DNA of 64,000 nt. Origin: Globisporangium splendens. Taxonomy: Eukaryota > Oomycota > Peronosporomycetes > Pythiales > Pythiaceae. Shown here piece by piece: positions 1 to 14,100 of this stretch. The number at the start of each line of letters is the position of its first letter. Position 1 is the first letter of the stretch. A program made the position numbers and the translations under genes. Where the stretch lies: the NCBI GenBank assembly GCA_006386115.1, contig VFIW01000063.1, positions 186,001 to 250,000 of the forward strand, in the 5' to 3' direction. The notes below the pieces were generated by a model, which worked only from the letters and a program-made list of their open reading frames with translations, was not told the origin of the DNA and ran no database searches.

Positions 1-3000
1 TTGTTTGCGTTGGTCACAGTCGTGTGAGCGAGCCCTCCCTTCTGAGGCAGCTGCAATTCCATCGTAGTTGATAGCTCAGATGTCTGCTCGCCGTTCACTT
101 TTTCGGGATCTAAATCATCTGCGATCGTCACTTCGGCGGTAAACTCAAAATACATCTCCAGGGGAGACGCGTCGAAGTTGTGGTCGAGCACAAACTGCAG
201 ACTGCGCTTAAAGACTTCATTCGATCCGCAATACTCTTCCCACGACACTTTTTCAAACATGATGAACTTCCACAGAGGCAGTGAGAAATTCACGTCCAAA
301 GGTTGATGGTTGCGAATCGCGAGACCCATCAACCGTCCCACACACTGATACAACTTTTTCAGCGCATTGACCTCCGCTTGACTAACCACCACGTCCTCTT
401 GGCTCAAGCTGAGTTGGTTCTCGCGCTTCTTGGCCTCAATCACGCTCTTTCTGACGCGCAACTTTCGAGCTGTGATGCGAACTTCATCGCGTTTCTTCTC
501 CTTGTCCACGTACTCGAATAGCGGGAATAACTTCACGAGGTCACCGATGGATGATTCAGAAGCCTCGGGCTCCTTGTTACAAGATGTTACCCTGGAATTC
601 TCGCTTCTCGTTGGACTTTGGGAGCGTGCAAGCTGAAGCCACTGCGACCCAATTTCAGTGACGTGAGAAGAAAGTGTTTGATTATCCAAATCAGCTGCCG
701 AGTCATCACCAGAGTAATTCGGATTGAGAAAGCACTTCTGTACGATCTGGAAAAACTCGCGAACAACGCCGATGCCCACGCCTGGTTCATTGATCAGTGT
801 GATATTCAGCTCCCCCTTCAAGCTCCGCACATTGGTACTGAGAACTTGCTGCAGGATAAAATCGACATAGTTAGACGCGGACGCACGACTGATTGAGATA
901 GAAACGGAGCCGCTCTGTTCTTCAGCCAATGCGCCGAGATAATCGACTTTGTGCTCCAGTCGAATCACATCGTCAAGTGGAGCTAGCGCGTACAAGTCGA
1001 GCCCCAAAATCTTTGGGTCTGAGCGCAAGAGAATGTCCAGTTTGTTCTTCTCCGAGAGCACTTTGTCTAAAAATGAAGATGGTAGAGGAAATGCGTTCGC
1101 AATCGTTTGAAGAAGGTGCACTTGGCTTGAGATGTAATTGTCGATGCGCTTCTTCGTGGCTTCCTTCTTCACAAATTGCTTCATGATCTGTTTTGTGGTT
1201 GGTATCACGCAGCAAGTGCAATAGTGGTTAGTTCGTCAGACAATTGCCACTCAAAATGGGAAATAAAAAGCCTACCTTGTACAGCTTGACCAATGTTCCT
1301 GCTTCGTCCGCCAAAAAGCTGGCTTCCAGTTGCTCAAACACTTGAATGATGTGCATCAGCAGCGAAAAACGCTGCGGTGTCGAGATCGCATCATCGAGGC
1401 CATGCAGTGCTGCTTGGACAAGCGGCCACAAATCCTTCACGGGCTCGATCGCTTTTTGGAACATTGCGGTAACATTTCCGCACGACGCAGCCGTACTGCT
1501 GCTCTTGTCTTGAATGGTGTTGGCATATGGTGCAAAAAACTGCAGAAGCAGCTCCGTCAACGCAATGAGCAAATGAAACTCGATCTCTTCATCGTAGCTC
1601 TCGTCTTCCTCGATATCTGTGCGATCGAAAATGCAGAAGAGAAGCTTGGTGCCTGTACATTTTGCAAAGCGAAGAGCAAGTGAGCCCACAAGTGTATGGC
1701 GAGTCTAAAGCAAAGCGAGTCCACATCAACCAACCTGAACGGTACAGCGTCTGTGTGATAGATCGGTAAAAGGCCACGTCCGAGAGTTGATCCAGTGGGG
1801 GTGCACTATCACGTGATAGAGGACTGACACCAGCGTACGGCGAACACAGTTGCATCAAGACCATGCTCATCGTCTTGACCCGTCGCGAGAGACTATAGTT
1901 GGACAGTAGGTGCTCCACAAGCAGTTTGAATGCGGCAGGCGTTAGCGTCGTAGATTCTGCAAAAGACTGCTCGCTGTTCGCGTACGTTACTCCTGCCGTC
2001 ACAGAAGCAAGAGGCTTGATACGCAGCGCATTCTCCCAAACTTCTCGATACTCCTTTGGTCGTTTGAGAACTGTCGGGTACAACGACACCAACGTGTACA
2101 CAAGACCATCGATAAGGAAAGGCTTTCTCTCGTCGGATGCGCTGGCAAACTGTAGATTTTGTACACACCCACATAGTAAAAAGAACGTGAGCGCCGATCA
2201 TTGCAAACCCATGCTTGGCGTGAATAAAATGTGAATGCTCTTGCTCACGTACCTCATTCGCAAGATTCACAAACCCAACGTGGCCCAACACGCAGCTTCG
2301 CATCTGAAAACCAACGATGGTTTCCCTCTTGCGGTCAAAAAACGGCGCGAAACCTGTCACACGTACGAATATACAGAAACACACACATGTTTCACGACAT
2401 GAGAATGCACCCAGTAGCCATATCCCCAGCTTATATGCAAATATTAGAGTACGCACCGACGGCCTTGGCGAGCTCGACGTAAGTGCGCGTGAGCAGTGGG
2501 ATCTCTGCTTTCCGGTCTAGTTTTCGCCTCGTGATTCGGGTTTGCTTGTCTGTATTGGGTTTGCATTGTGTTGCACCCAGTCCACATGTCACCACTCGTA
2601 CATTCCTGCATGCAGACAGCAAAGACAGACATACACAGAACGCACCTGCTTCGCTTTCGGGTTCCGCGAGAATCGCTGGTTCTTTTTCATCCGCGTCCGT
2701 GGCAGAATCTCCATTTCCTCCTTGCTTGCCGGTCTTGCGCTTCTTGTTCTTTTTCTTCTTTGCATCCGGTCGCGAAGGCTCGCAAAATGCAAACGAGCGG
2801 CGCTCAAACGCATTGTACTCGACCATGCGCAAGGGCGACTTGCCGAGACGGTTGATGCACTCGAAATCGGCGCCAAACGACCGCAAGAGCTCCACGCCCT
2901 GCCAGTTCGACAGACCCGCGACGATGTGCATCAGCCGGTTACCCTTCTCCGTCTCGAACGTGAACACGTCCTGCAATTTGTCCTTCTCCTTCGCGTACGT

Positions 3001-3711
3001 CAGTAGTTTTTGTAAGATCGCGATCGCACGCTGCGCTTGCTCCTCAGTGTGGCCATTCGCCACACTGAAGAGCGCACACACGACAAACGCATTCACGCGA
3101 CCGTACATTTGCACAACGTTCACGCTCGATGAAGCTTCTTGCGCTAGCAGCAGGTCGACAATGGTCGCATCCAGAGTCATGCACGCCGCGATCAACGGCG
3201 TGAGTCCCAGGCGATTCGCTTTCTTGTTAGTCGACGCGACATGCACATCTGATACATGGGCTAATTCCTTTCCCTGTAGCAACAACGACATCATCTCCCG
3301 ACGCGCGTAGCGACACGCTTCCACTAGCACCGTGTCTCCGTCGCGCGTGCGCTGCGTGTTCACGTTGAGCGTCTCGGCGTTCGCTGCCAGCACGGCGCGG
3401 AAGGCGTTCATGTCGTTGGCGCGGATCGCTTCCACAAGCGACTCGACAGGCGTCAGCGCTTTCGGTTTGCTGGCTTCTGTGTCGATAGCCAGAGGCGGCG
3501 AGGACGCCAGTAGCGCTGCATCGTCTTTCCCCTTGGCGGATTTCTTCTTCGCCGGCGGTTTTGACTCGTCGGGTCTTCCAGACACCGTGGCACCACTTGG
3601 GCGACTACGACCACTGCGACCCGCACCACCGCGGCCGCCACCTCGACGCGCAGGTCCTGTCGCTGCTGCGGATCCGCGCGCAGAAGTCGCTTCTGGAGCC
3701 GCATCCGCCAT
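1..3711 (-). CDS. Ankyrin-like HECT-type E3 ubiquitin ligase, C-terminus beyond the window
   Basis: Reconstructed as six exons: 3711-2646, 2504-2457, 2353-2253, 2149-1735, 1652-1276 and 1187 to the edge; all phases agree. About 1064 residues are visible. The start (MADAAPEA) follows a splice-poor leader and opens a low-complexity basic N-terminus. Residues about 85-310 contain ankyrin-like segments (for example GDTVLVEACRYARREM and GLTPLIAACMTLDATIV). The last exon reads as the N-lobe of a HECT domain: a NEPGVGVGVVREFF segment, then GRLMGLAIRNHQPLDVNFSL, then a TVTNAN block just before the edge. The C-lobe with the catalytic cysteine must lie left of base 1. HECT ligases form a ubiquitin thioester on that cysteine before passing ubiquitin to substrate; the ankyrin region is a likely substrate-binding part (inference). 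Divergent from the RGS-DENN gene. Confidence 0.85.
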
Positions 3712-4949
3712 GTTTCCTTTCCCCTTTGCTTCTTCTCTGCGTTTCCCTGAATGTGTGAGGAAAAAAAAAGATATGACTTGATGGCCAACCCACATGACAC
3801 GTACAACATGATAGAGGGAGTGCTCCAACTCCGCAATATGATATGGTGCAGGATATAAATTGATAAGGTTGTGACGTTTGTTCGTGGGTGGATGGGTGAA
3901 TGGGTGGTGGAACAACAAAACCATTTTGGGATTTTTGACTCAATTTTTTGTGCCTCCCTCGAGTACATTTTTGTTTTTTTGAGGACAGGGTTGTGATCTG
4001 TGTTGTGTTACTTCAGCTCAAATGGAACACCACTGTAGGCGGCTGCGTGGAATGAGCAAGTGAGTGTGTGCAAGTGAGAGTGACCTTATCCCACACGCAC
4101 ATTGACACTGGAAGTTCCACGTTTTAACGCAGGTGACCGCCATCACAAGAAGAAACTTCAAGCACAAATAAGTCGGTAGATCACGCTGCCTTCTATTGTA
4201 AATAATCAGCCCAAGCGCGTTATCGATAGGTTTTCTTAGAGCGTTACCCCGTGAGTGAGAAACCCAACGTGATTGTCACATTGTTGTTTCAACGTGCTGC
4301 TGCTGGCACTACAGTATTTGCCTGTCTGAAGCACAAGACACCCAAGTCCATCAAGATCCAGTGTCAAAAAAATACGCGCGTTGCACTCCAAATGCGCCTT
4401 TACATTCTTATTATGGACGGCCGTAATACTCGTGCATAAATACCCACCTCCCCGCGTATACATATAGCGGGTTCGCGTGTTGTGGCTCATGACGGCGCCG
4501 ACTTGCCAGCTGCTCGTTGGCAACAGCGCTTGGCTCACTTTCCTTGATCCGACTGACTGACTGACTGTACCTTGTGGACGAGTTCAAGTCGGTCTGAGTA
4601 TTAAGGAGAGTGGGACAGTCATTCTGAGTCTGTCCCATCGCTTGCACATGTTACACAGCCTCCCCTGCTCCCTGTCCCTCCTGTGAAGAAAAGTAACACT
4701 CTGAAGTAACACCAGCAGAGAATGATGCCGACAAAGGCCACTGCCGCAACGCGACAAACGCGCAAAAGCCCAACGCACGAAGAAGGAAGAGCGCGGCTGA
4801 AGCCCTCGCTCGCTCGTGTCGTACCTAGAGAACCCCATACGTGCGCGACCCCTTCACTGTCTTCATCGCGTACTCGGTCGCTTCTGCTGCGTCCCATTTG
4901 CATTCTGTGTCGACGTTCCATTTCTCCAAGAAACAAGCAAATAAACAGC
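3712..4949. promoter_or_regulatory. Shared upstream region of two divergent genes
   Basis: About 1.2 kb between the start codons of the HECT gene (minus) and the RGS-DENN gene (plus). It is richer in A/T than the flanking exons and holds no convincing coding exon. It includes a short A-run near 3762-3770 and a GACT microsatellite near 4549-4567. It should hold both promoters. An in-frame ATG exists at 4722 for the plus gene, so part of 4722-4949 could be coding. Confidence 0.5.
4533..4549 (+). promoter_or_regulatory. Possible oomycete initiator-like element
   Basis: GCTCACTTTCC resembles the oomycete initiator consensus, which begins GCTCATTYY. It lies about 415 bp upstream of the chosen ATG of the RGS-DENN gene and about 190 bp upstream of the alternative ATG at 4722. 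The match is partial, so this is only a candidate. Confidence 0.2.
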
Positions 4950-7908
4950 ATGCCCGCGACGGCCATCGAGACGACAACGACAGGCACGCAGCTGCCGCTG
5001 CTGTCGCCCGCGCCCGTGTCGGTCGTGATGCCGACGTCAGCGTCGCTCTATGAACGGACAGAGGAGCAGGACCGTCGACACGAGCTGTCGCTGACGCTGG
5101 ACGACGTCGTGCGCGATTCGCACATGCACTCGATTTTCCTACAGTACTTGTCGGTCCACGACAAGAAAGGCTTTGCGCGTCTCCTGTTCCTGTGAGTTTA
5201 CCGTATATATGTGTCTGTATGGGTGTGCGTGGGAAGCGTGCTTTCGTTTCATTACCATTTTGTTCTTGTGTGTTTTCTGACTGTCGTGGGTGTATTGTGC
5301 GTGTGCGTTCAGGGTGAGTGTGGATGAATTCAAGAAACTTATTGGTGCGGGCGACGGTGACGGCGGTCATCTGCAAAAGTCCGACTATGCGAACAACGAG
5401 GGTGCCGCGTTGAACGCTGTGGTGGACACTGACGACGACGACGCGGCGGACCAGACGCGCCGCAACCACCACCGCCAACTGTACGCGAGCAAGATCATCT
5501 CCAAGTTCATGAGCAAAGACTCGTTTCTCGACATCGCGTCGGAAAACATGAAGATCCTGAACAAGTCAGTGTGGAGCTTTGGCAGCTTTTTGCGCAACGA
5601 TCTGATGATGTGCTCGGGGTTGTCGTCGAAAGTGGATCTGTTTCTCGATGCCGAAATCGCTGTCAAGAAGGCGTTGCAGCCGAGTTTCGACCAGTTTGCC
5701 AAGACGAAGGAGTACACCGAGTTACTCAGCAATGCGCGCCTCACATACGCACTAGTCGCCGAAGAAACAGCAGTCGCACAGGAGCAGACTTCGATGTCTG
5801 CCGCGTCGGAAGCCTCGGTTCCTCTCGACTTGACAGATTCTGTGCCTGTGCCACCATCGTCGGTGTCGAAGTCGTCATCATACCTGACCATTGAGCGTGT
5901 GCTTGGAAACCGACGCCTGTGCAGTGTGTTTTGGGTGTTTCTCTTCAAGGAACGAACGCATGAACAGTTGAGTCTGTGGATGGATTTCCGGTACCACTTG
6001 ATCCCGTTGCTGCAGGGATTCATTAGCGCGGCACGAGCCGATATTCGCAACGATGAGCGTGATCCAGATCAAGATGAAGACGACGACGAACAACAGGAAG
6101 AGAAACTGGACGCTGCCTACCAACAAGCAGGGGAGCTCATTGAACAGATCCTTGGTGTCGGAAGCCGAATTTCGTCCAAGTATTTGGTGATCGATGCGAG
6201 TGCGTTTGTGACGTTTGTGGGCGAGGCAGAGCGTGAACTGCTTGAAGATTACGAACGACGCGTTGCTTGCTGCCTCGAAGCCGGCAGCTTTTCACTGGCA
6301 GATGCGGAAGTGATGCTTCGAACAGTCCAGCGTATCTCGTCTGTGATCGAGTACAATCTGAAAGTGAACCATTTTGTGCGGTTCATGGGCAGTGAATCGT
6401 TCAAATCGCTGGTGTCCTGCTACCAAAGTCGCTTGCTGAGCCCGTGCGGATCAGGTTCGATGCGCAATGTGGAGTCTCCCGAAGAATCGATGATGAGCAG
6501 CAGCAACAGCAGCTCCTCGGAGTCCAGCATGACCACGTTGCAGGAGCTGTTCCACTGTATGAGCGTGCCGTCGCATCAGCCACAGCGTTTCCGCAGCAAG
6601 AAATTCACATTGCGGGATTTGTTTCAAAGCCAAATTCGCGGCGAGTCTCCGAGCAAGTCGCTGATCAGCTCAGTCATTGGATTCCGGTTAGATGTGAGCG
6701 ACAAGTCGAATCCACACATCGAGAAGAACGTGTTGCATACGTTGGCGTCGAAGGATGCTGACATGCGCCACCACCATGCCATCCCTGACCATGTTGAAGC
6801 TTTCTTCTGCCCGTCTGGAGCGGAGATCATCCGTGCGAAGACCTGTCCGGAGCCGAAATTGTTCCATATGACGATCGGAAACTCGGAAAAGGCATTTTAC
6901 GGCGCGTGTCTGACGAGATATGTGCCCCAGAGTGATGAATCGCAACTGGGTCCACTGGAGCTCGTCTTGCGTGAAGCCGAGGGATTGGAGGTGTACGTGC
7001 CAGTGGGATTGTGTCTGATCAGTCGCTATCCAATCTTAGATACGCTGAAGAAGCGCCTGAACGACATGCACGTTGGGATGAAGTCTGACGACCCGTACTT
7101 TCACGATCCAAATTGGGTGCCAACGGATCCGCAAATGTCTGAGTTGCTGTCGCCTTTCGACTTCACGACTGTCGCTGCGTCGTCACCACTCCTTCCGAGT
7201 CTGAACAACTATGTGGACTTCTCGATGGAAGAATTGTTCAACTGCCTGTCGGTGGAAAACGTGGTTGCGTTGGTGACATGCATGCTGCTGGAGCGCCAAG
7301 TGGTACTCGTGAGTTCTCGGTACTCTGTGCTCACATGTGTCGGTGAGACATTGAAAAGTCTAATCTCGCCGCTGGTATGGAGTCACGTGTTTGCGCCAAT
7401 CCTTCCGAAGAGCATGCTGGAATGCCTCCAGTGCCCGACGCCATACCTCTTTGGAGTCCACTCGAGCTACAGGAAGGAGTTGTTCGAGATGCTGTCTCGT
7501 GAAGGAAGCTGCGACAGCATCGTGATGGTGGACTTGGATACAAACTCGCTGAGCTCCACCGTGCAGCCGCAGATCCCAGAGCAATTGCGTCAGCCGCTGA
7601 CGACCAACTTGTACCAATTGCTGAAGCCGCGTGTGTTTTTCAGCGACTACGTGCCGATGTGCGGCCCAGTATCGCCGCAATCGCGTCGCTTTCCGGAACG
7701 ACAGGTGCGGCATTGCTTCCAGCAGACCATTGCGCAGATCTTGTACCGCTTGGAGGAGTATCGATACGTGCTGTCGGATGACTTTGACTACGTGGTGGTG
7801 TTCGATCGCATCGCATTCCTGCAGCAGCTGCCGGCGAGCGAGCAGGCTTTCTACCGGTCGTTCCTGGAGACGCAGGTGTTTTCCCACGAGATCGCATCTG
7901 TCGCGTGA
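4950..7908 (+). CDS. RGS-DENN domain protein (predicted Rab GEF / G-protein regulator)
   Basis: Two exons, 4950-5191 and 5313-7908, give 945 aa. The ATG at 4950 was preferred over the in-frame one at 4722 because the extra N-terminus looks like leader sequence. Residues about 45-200 resemble an RGS fold (VRDSHMHSIFLQYL, then VDEFKKLIG, ending in a SFDQFAKTKEYTELL helix). A second RGS-like segment begins near residue 305 (TIERVLGNRRLCSVFWVFL). The C-terminal 350 residues look like uDENN (EVYVPVGLCLISRYP) and cDENN (ENVVALVTCMLLERQVVLVS, then a YLFGVHSSY block). DENN domains act as Rab GDP-GTP exchange factors and RGS domains as G-alpha GTPase activators. Linking both activities in one protein here is inference. 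An acidic run (DPDQDEDDDEQQEE) and a serine run interrupt the middle. Confidence 0.75.
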
Positions 7909-8195
7909 TGAAGGAACAAAGAAAGATCGAAAGCGATCGTGGCGGCAGCATTCTCTGGTATTTTGTTCTCCTTTCGTGTCCAGTTAGTTGCATGTAGGTT
8001 TTATTTCGGTGGTAGAAACTTGCAAGATGCACGTGTTATTTAAAAAAAGCAATGAAATCGTAGAATTGGAACGTCATTTGGCTGTTTCGTGATTCGACTG
8101 AAAAGAAACTCGATGACACCTGAGCAGCGCAGTTGTTTAGACTTTTGTATGCATCACATGAATTCATTAAAATTATCGTTTGCTCGAAACGAGGT

Positions 8196-11100
8196 TTACA
8201 TCAGAGCACACGGAGCTGTCGGTCTATCGTGATGGTCGACGCTGGTTTGTCGGGTTGTCGTTGGTGGGTTGGTGCCGCGGAACAAGAAGTTGCGACGCAG
8301 GTACCCGGTGAGCAGTCTGTGCTCTTTTTTGAGCAGCATCACCGAGTCGTCCACGAGTTGCTTCGAAATCGGATCAATTGGAGCATCAGCTGAAAAGCCT
8401 GCAGCACCTCCATGCGTGTCGAGAAGTCGGTCGCACGCAACTTGAACACGGTAGGCGGATTTCGATACTCGTAGCGCCGCGGCATACGCTGACGACCCCT
8501 TCAGCGAGTGAGCTTCTCTTCTTGTAAGAACAATGTCGTTGCTCTCATGCGCAGAAAGTATTCTTGCCATCGAGCTTTCGCATCCCAGTGCAAATTTTTC
8601 AAGAAGGTTCAGGAAAAGTTCTTCTCGTCCTCCACATTGCTCCACACCAAGTGAGTAATTGACAGGATCGCCCTCTGGAATCACAATGTTCATCGGATCG
8701 GCGGCCGGCGTGGATGCTGATGTGATGTCACCGTCCGTCTGTGCTCTTCGAAGAGGGAGAGGGTCACTGATGATCTCTTGTTGGGGAGGTGGTGCGTGTA
8801 ATAAACTCGCAAAATTATACGCAGGGTTGTCCGTCAGGTTGTCTAATGGAGCGTTCTTTGTGGCATCCTCTATGCTCTTCTCCAACGACAGCGGGCTCAG
8901 CTGAGGCTCTTTCTTGAACGGCGGGTGGCTCCACAAAGTCGGGTTCTTCGGATAGGAAGACCGTTGCTCCGAGTTCTTGGGTGAAGTACTGATATACAGT
9001 GGCTCCTTCGTGTACGGCAGCGTTGTCGACGTCTTCGAAAGCTGTTTCCAGTCCGGGGGGTCAACGATTGATCCACTGGCATCTCGCTGGAAGTTCAATA
9101 AACCGCTACTTGCAGATCGCCCAGTGCTGCCGCCGAAAAGTGAACCAGTGCCTAAACTGAAGATCGAATTACTCGGTGGGGCTGTGCGGAAAGCTTGTCC
9201 ACCTTGGCGACCGATCGACATTGGATCGTCCAGTTCGAGATTTGATATCGCACGTGCAAGGTCCAACTGCTGCATGTGGCGTGATGCCGGTGCTAACCTT
9301 GGCATCGCTGCCTCATTTTCTTCGTTCGTCGCGCCATCAAATGAGTTTCGTGGTGTCGGCGCAACCATTGGATTCGACAGTGGAGCATGCTTTAGACGCC
9401 CACTGTTGTTCATTACTCCAGCAGTAGGGGTTCCAGCATTTGGCAGGGCAGCAGTAGAATCGGTTGTCGTATTTGACGCAGATTCGTTCGCGTTCTTTTG
9501 TCGAAGGTATCGGATGCGCATCCACTGTCTAATGGCTTGAAGCAAACTCGACTTCGAAATCGGTTTCACCATAAACTCGTCCATACCAGCCTCCAAGCAC
9601 TTCTGTCGATCTCCACTCATCGCGTACGCAGTCAGCCCCAAAATTGGAATACGAGGAAGATGGTTATCTTGCTCGAACTGACGAATCGTGGCTGTTGCTG
9701 TGTAGCCATCCATGACTGGCATCTCGCAATCCATAAAGATCAGATCAAATTCCAAGTAATGCTTGATGTAAGCGTTGACCGCCTCGTGGCCATTTACTTC
9801 CCACTGCAAAAGATGATCATCTTCTTGAAGATAGCATTTGACCACTTCCCAGTTGAAATCGTTGTCTTCGACAACCAAAATGCGAGCCTGAGTTGGGACC
9901 ACGATCGGCATTGATGGACCGTTTAGAGTGAGGCTTCCAGTACTTTCGTTTGAGTTCACATTTGAGCCTCCACCAGCCGATCCGGACGTTAACATCTTCG
10001 CCGAGGAATTGATGAGGTATTCATCATCGGAGGCGTAGAGCAGATTTTGCGAACCGCTGTCTTCATCCACCAAGCGTACGACAACAGTGAAGTAAAAGTT
10101 ACTTCCGAGCTCCAGTTCACTATCTACTTCAATTTGGCCGTCCATCAGCTCCACGAGCTGCTTGCAAATCGCAAGCCCCAAGCCGGATCCTGTTGGATTA
10201 TTTTGTCGAGTTCGCTCCAGTTTCGTGAAGAGGGAAAACAACCGGGACTTCTCTTCGGCGTCCATACCGATGCCTGTATCGATGACTTGGAACAGCAGCC
10301 GTTTGAACGCCTTGGGTAAGTCAGGAGCGTGCACGACATTGCACGACACAGTAATGCTACCCTTATTGGTAAACTTGATGGCATTCGAGAGCAGGTTCAG
10401 AAGCACTTGGCGAAGACGAACGACATCACCAATGGCAATTTTCGGGACGTTGTCGTCGCATTTCATCTCAAGTTTGAGTCCACGCTCCCCTGCCTTAAAC
10501 TTGAAGATTTCAATCGAGTAGTCCAGCAGTTCATTCATTTGGAATGGAGCGGCAGTAATCTCGAGTTGCCCAGCTTCGATCTTTGACAGGTCGAGAATAT
10601 CGTTGATCAAGTTGAGCAGCAACGATCCCGAGACATACGCCATATGAACGTATCTTTCGTTCCGCGCAGCAAGTTTTTGTTCCTTCAGAAGTTCCAGCAT
10701 ACCAAGCACACCATTCAGAGGGGTGCGTAATTCGTGGCTGAACGACGCCAAGAAGTTCACCTTCGCTTGCTCCATATGTTTCCGAGCGGTATAATCTTGG
10801 CCAACACCGATCACACCTCGAATATTGCCGTGCATATCCTTCTTACTCGATGCATTCACAAGAAGCAGCAAGAAACTCCCGCGCTTCGTGGTCATCGGAA
10901 GCTCCATTTCTCCAACATCGATACCAATCAAAGCTTGATTCAGAAGCTGACGCACTTGCTGACGACTTTCAGGGATAATAAACGTGTTGACCAAGGAAAG
11001 CCCCAAGACCGACGCTTTTTGATATCCCGTGATTTCGACAATCTTTTGGTTCCACTCGTTAATGCACCCGTTCGTGTCCACACCGAAGATAGGAGCATTT

Positions 11101-14100
11101 GCAGTATCAATCAAACGAAAATACTCATGTTCCTGTGCAATACGGTCGGTGATGTCTTGGCCAATACCAACCACACCAACAATATTCCCGTTCGAGTCAT
11201 TTCGTGGTGTCGCGTTGAGCAAGATCTCGATTCTCGTGCCTGGCCGGGTAATTAGAGGAAACTCAAAGTTTGCCGTCTGGATTCCTTGCAATGCCTTCGA
11301 CAAGACTTCCGCAACAATCGGTCTGAACTCTGGAGATATGAACGTCTCGACCAGGTTTTCACCCATTACTTCGCTGATAGAATAACTCGTGATTTGTGCG
11401 GCTTTCTTATTCCAGATGTTGACGCACATGTTGGCATCAACTCCAAAAATTGGAGCGTTTGCAGTGTCGATCAAACGGCTGTACTCTTGTTCTTGGGCAA
11501 TGCGATCGGTAATATCTTGGCCAATACCAACGACTCCAACAATCTTCCCCTGTTGGTCAAACTTTGGTGTAGCATTCAGAAGGATCTCAACACGTCGACC
11601 GCTTTTTGTGATCAATGGAAACTCGAAGTTTGCAGTCTCGACACCTTCAAACGCCTTCTCCAGCACACTGCGTACGGGTGCTCGATACTCCTCCGAAATA
11701 AACTTTTCCACAAGATCTTCTCCAAGGACGTCGGCATTCGTGTATTGAGTAATATCAGCAGCCTTCCGGTTCCAAATATTAACGCAACCATTTGAATCCA
11801 CACCGAAGATCGGCGCATTCGCCGTATCAATCAAACGCGTGTATTCTTGCTCTTGAGCAATGCGATCCGTGATATCTTGACCGATACCAACCATACCCAT
11901 CACTTCACCATGCTCGTTGAATCGGGATGTAGCGTTAAGCAAAATCTCCACTCGTCGACCGGTCTTTGTCATGAGAGGGAACTCGAAGTTGGCTGTTTCA
12001 ACACCATCAAGTGCCTCGGACAGCACAAGCCCGACCGCCTCACGGTAGTCTTCCGTGATGAACTTCTCGACCAAATTCTCGCCCATGACATCTGACGGAG
12101 TGTACTGCGTGATCTCTGCTGCCTTCTTGTTCCAAATATTCACGCAACCATTCACGTCCACACCGAAGATCGGCGCATTAGCTGTGTCAATCAAACGCGT
12201 GTACTCTTGCTCTTGCGCCATACGCTCAGTGATATCTTGACCGATACCCACGACGCCAACAATGTCACCATGCTGATCAAACCGTGCCGTCGCGTTCAAC
12301 AAAATGTTCACCTTACGACCAGTCTTTGTAATCAACGGGAGATCGAAGTTTGCCGACTCGTCGCCTTCCAGAGCTTTCGCGAACACGGTGGCGACTGCTT
12401 CACGATAGTCTTCCGAGATAAACTTGTTCACCAGATTCTCACCGATCACCTCTTCCGTCTCGTACTGAGTGATAACTGCCGCTTTTCGGTTCCAAATATT
12501 CACTGCGCCATTCACGTCAACACCGAAGATCGGTGCATTCGCCTTGTCGATCAGTCTGGTGTACTCTTGCTCCTGAGCAATGCGGTCAGTGATATCTTGA
12601 CCGATACCAACCATACCCATCACTTCACCATGCTCATTGAAACGTGACGTGGCATTCAGCAAAATCTCCACTCGTCGACCGGTCTTTGTGATCAATGGAA
12701 ACTCAAAGTTTGCAGTCTCCGTTCCATTAAGCGCCTTTGACAGCACAAAACCGACCGCCTCACGGTAGTCTTCTGTGATGAACTTCTCGACCAAATTCTC
12801 GCCCATGACATCTGACGGAGTGTACTGCGTGATCTCTGCTGCCTTCTTGTTCCAAATATTCACGCAACCATTCACGTCCACACCGAAGATCGGCGCATTC
12901 GCCGAATCAATCAAACGCGTGTATTCTTGCTCTTGAGCAATGCGATCCGTGATATCTTGACCGATACCAACCATACCCATCACTTCACCATGCTCGTTGA
13001 ATCGGGATGTAGCGTTAAGCAAAATCTCCACTCGTCGACCGGTCTTTGTCATGAGAGGGAACTCGAAGTTGGCTGTTTCAACACCATCGATTGCCTTAGT
13101 CAACACGAACCTAACTGCCTCACGGTAGTCTTCTGTGATGAACTTCTCGACCAGGTTCTCGCCCATGACATCGGATGGAGTGTACTGCGTGATCTCTGCT
13201 GCCTTCTTGTTCCAAATATTCACGCAACCATTCACGTCCACACCGAAGATCGGCGCATTAGCTGTGTCAATCAAACGCGTGTACTCTTGCTCTTGCGCCA
13301 TACGCTCAGTGATATCTTGACCGATACCCACGACGCCAACAATGTCACCATGCTGATCAAACCGTGCCGTCGCGTTCAACAAAATGTTCACCTTACGACC
13401 AGTCTTTGTAATCAACGGGAGATCGAAGTTTGCCGACTCGTCGCCTTCCAGAGCTTTCGCGAACACGGTGGCGACTGCTTCACGATAGTCTTCCGAGATA
13501 AACTTGTTCACCAGATTCTCACCGATCACCTCTTCCGTCTCGTACTGAGTGATAACTGCCGCTTTTCGGTTCCAAATATTCACTGCGCCATTCACGTCAA
13601 CACCGAAGATCGGTGCATTCGCCTTGTCGATCAGTCTGGTGTACTCTTGCTCCTGAGCAATGCGGTCAGTGATATCTTGACCGATACCAACCATACCTAT
13701 CACTTCACCATGCTCGTTTAAGCGTGACGTGGCATTCAGCAAAATCTCCACTCGTCGACCGGTCTTTGTGATCAATGGAAACTCAAAGTTTGCAGTCTCC
13801 GTTCCATTAAGCGCCTTTGACAGCACAAAACCGACCGCCTCACGGTAGTCTTCCGTGATGAACTTCTCGACCAAATTCTCGCCCATGACATCTGACGGAG
13901 TGTACTGCGTGATCTCTGCTGCCTTCTTGTTCCAGATATTCACGCAACCATTCACGTCCACACCGAAGATCGGCGCATTCGCCGAATCAATCAAACGCGT
14001 GTATTCTTGCTCTTGAGCAATGCGATCCGTGATATCTTGACCGATACCAACCATACCCATCACTTCACCATGCTCGTTGAATCGGGATGTGGCGGTAAGC

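Noticed and set aside
1700..1735. 30-nt intron in the HECT gene ending at CTTTAG
   Set aside because: Too short and leads to an early stop; the acceptor at 1653 gives an 82-nt intron in frame.
4722..4949. In-frame N-terminal extension of the RGS-DENN protein
   Set aside because: Possible, but it reads as Arg/Ser-rich leader; the ATG at 4950 is a simpler start.
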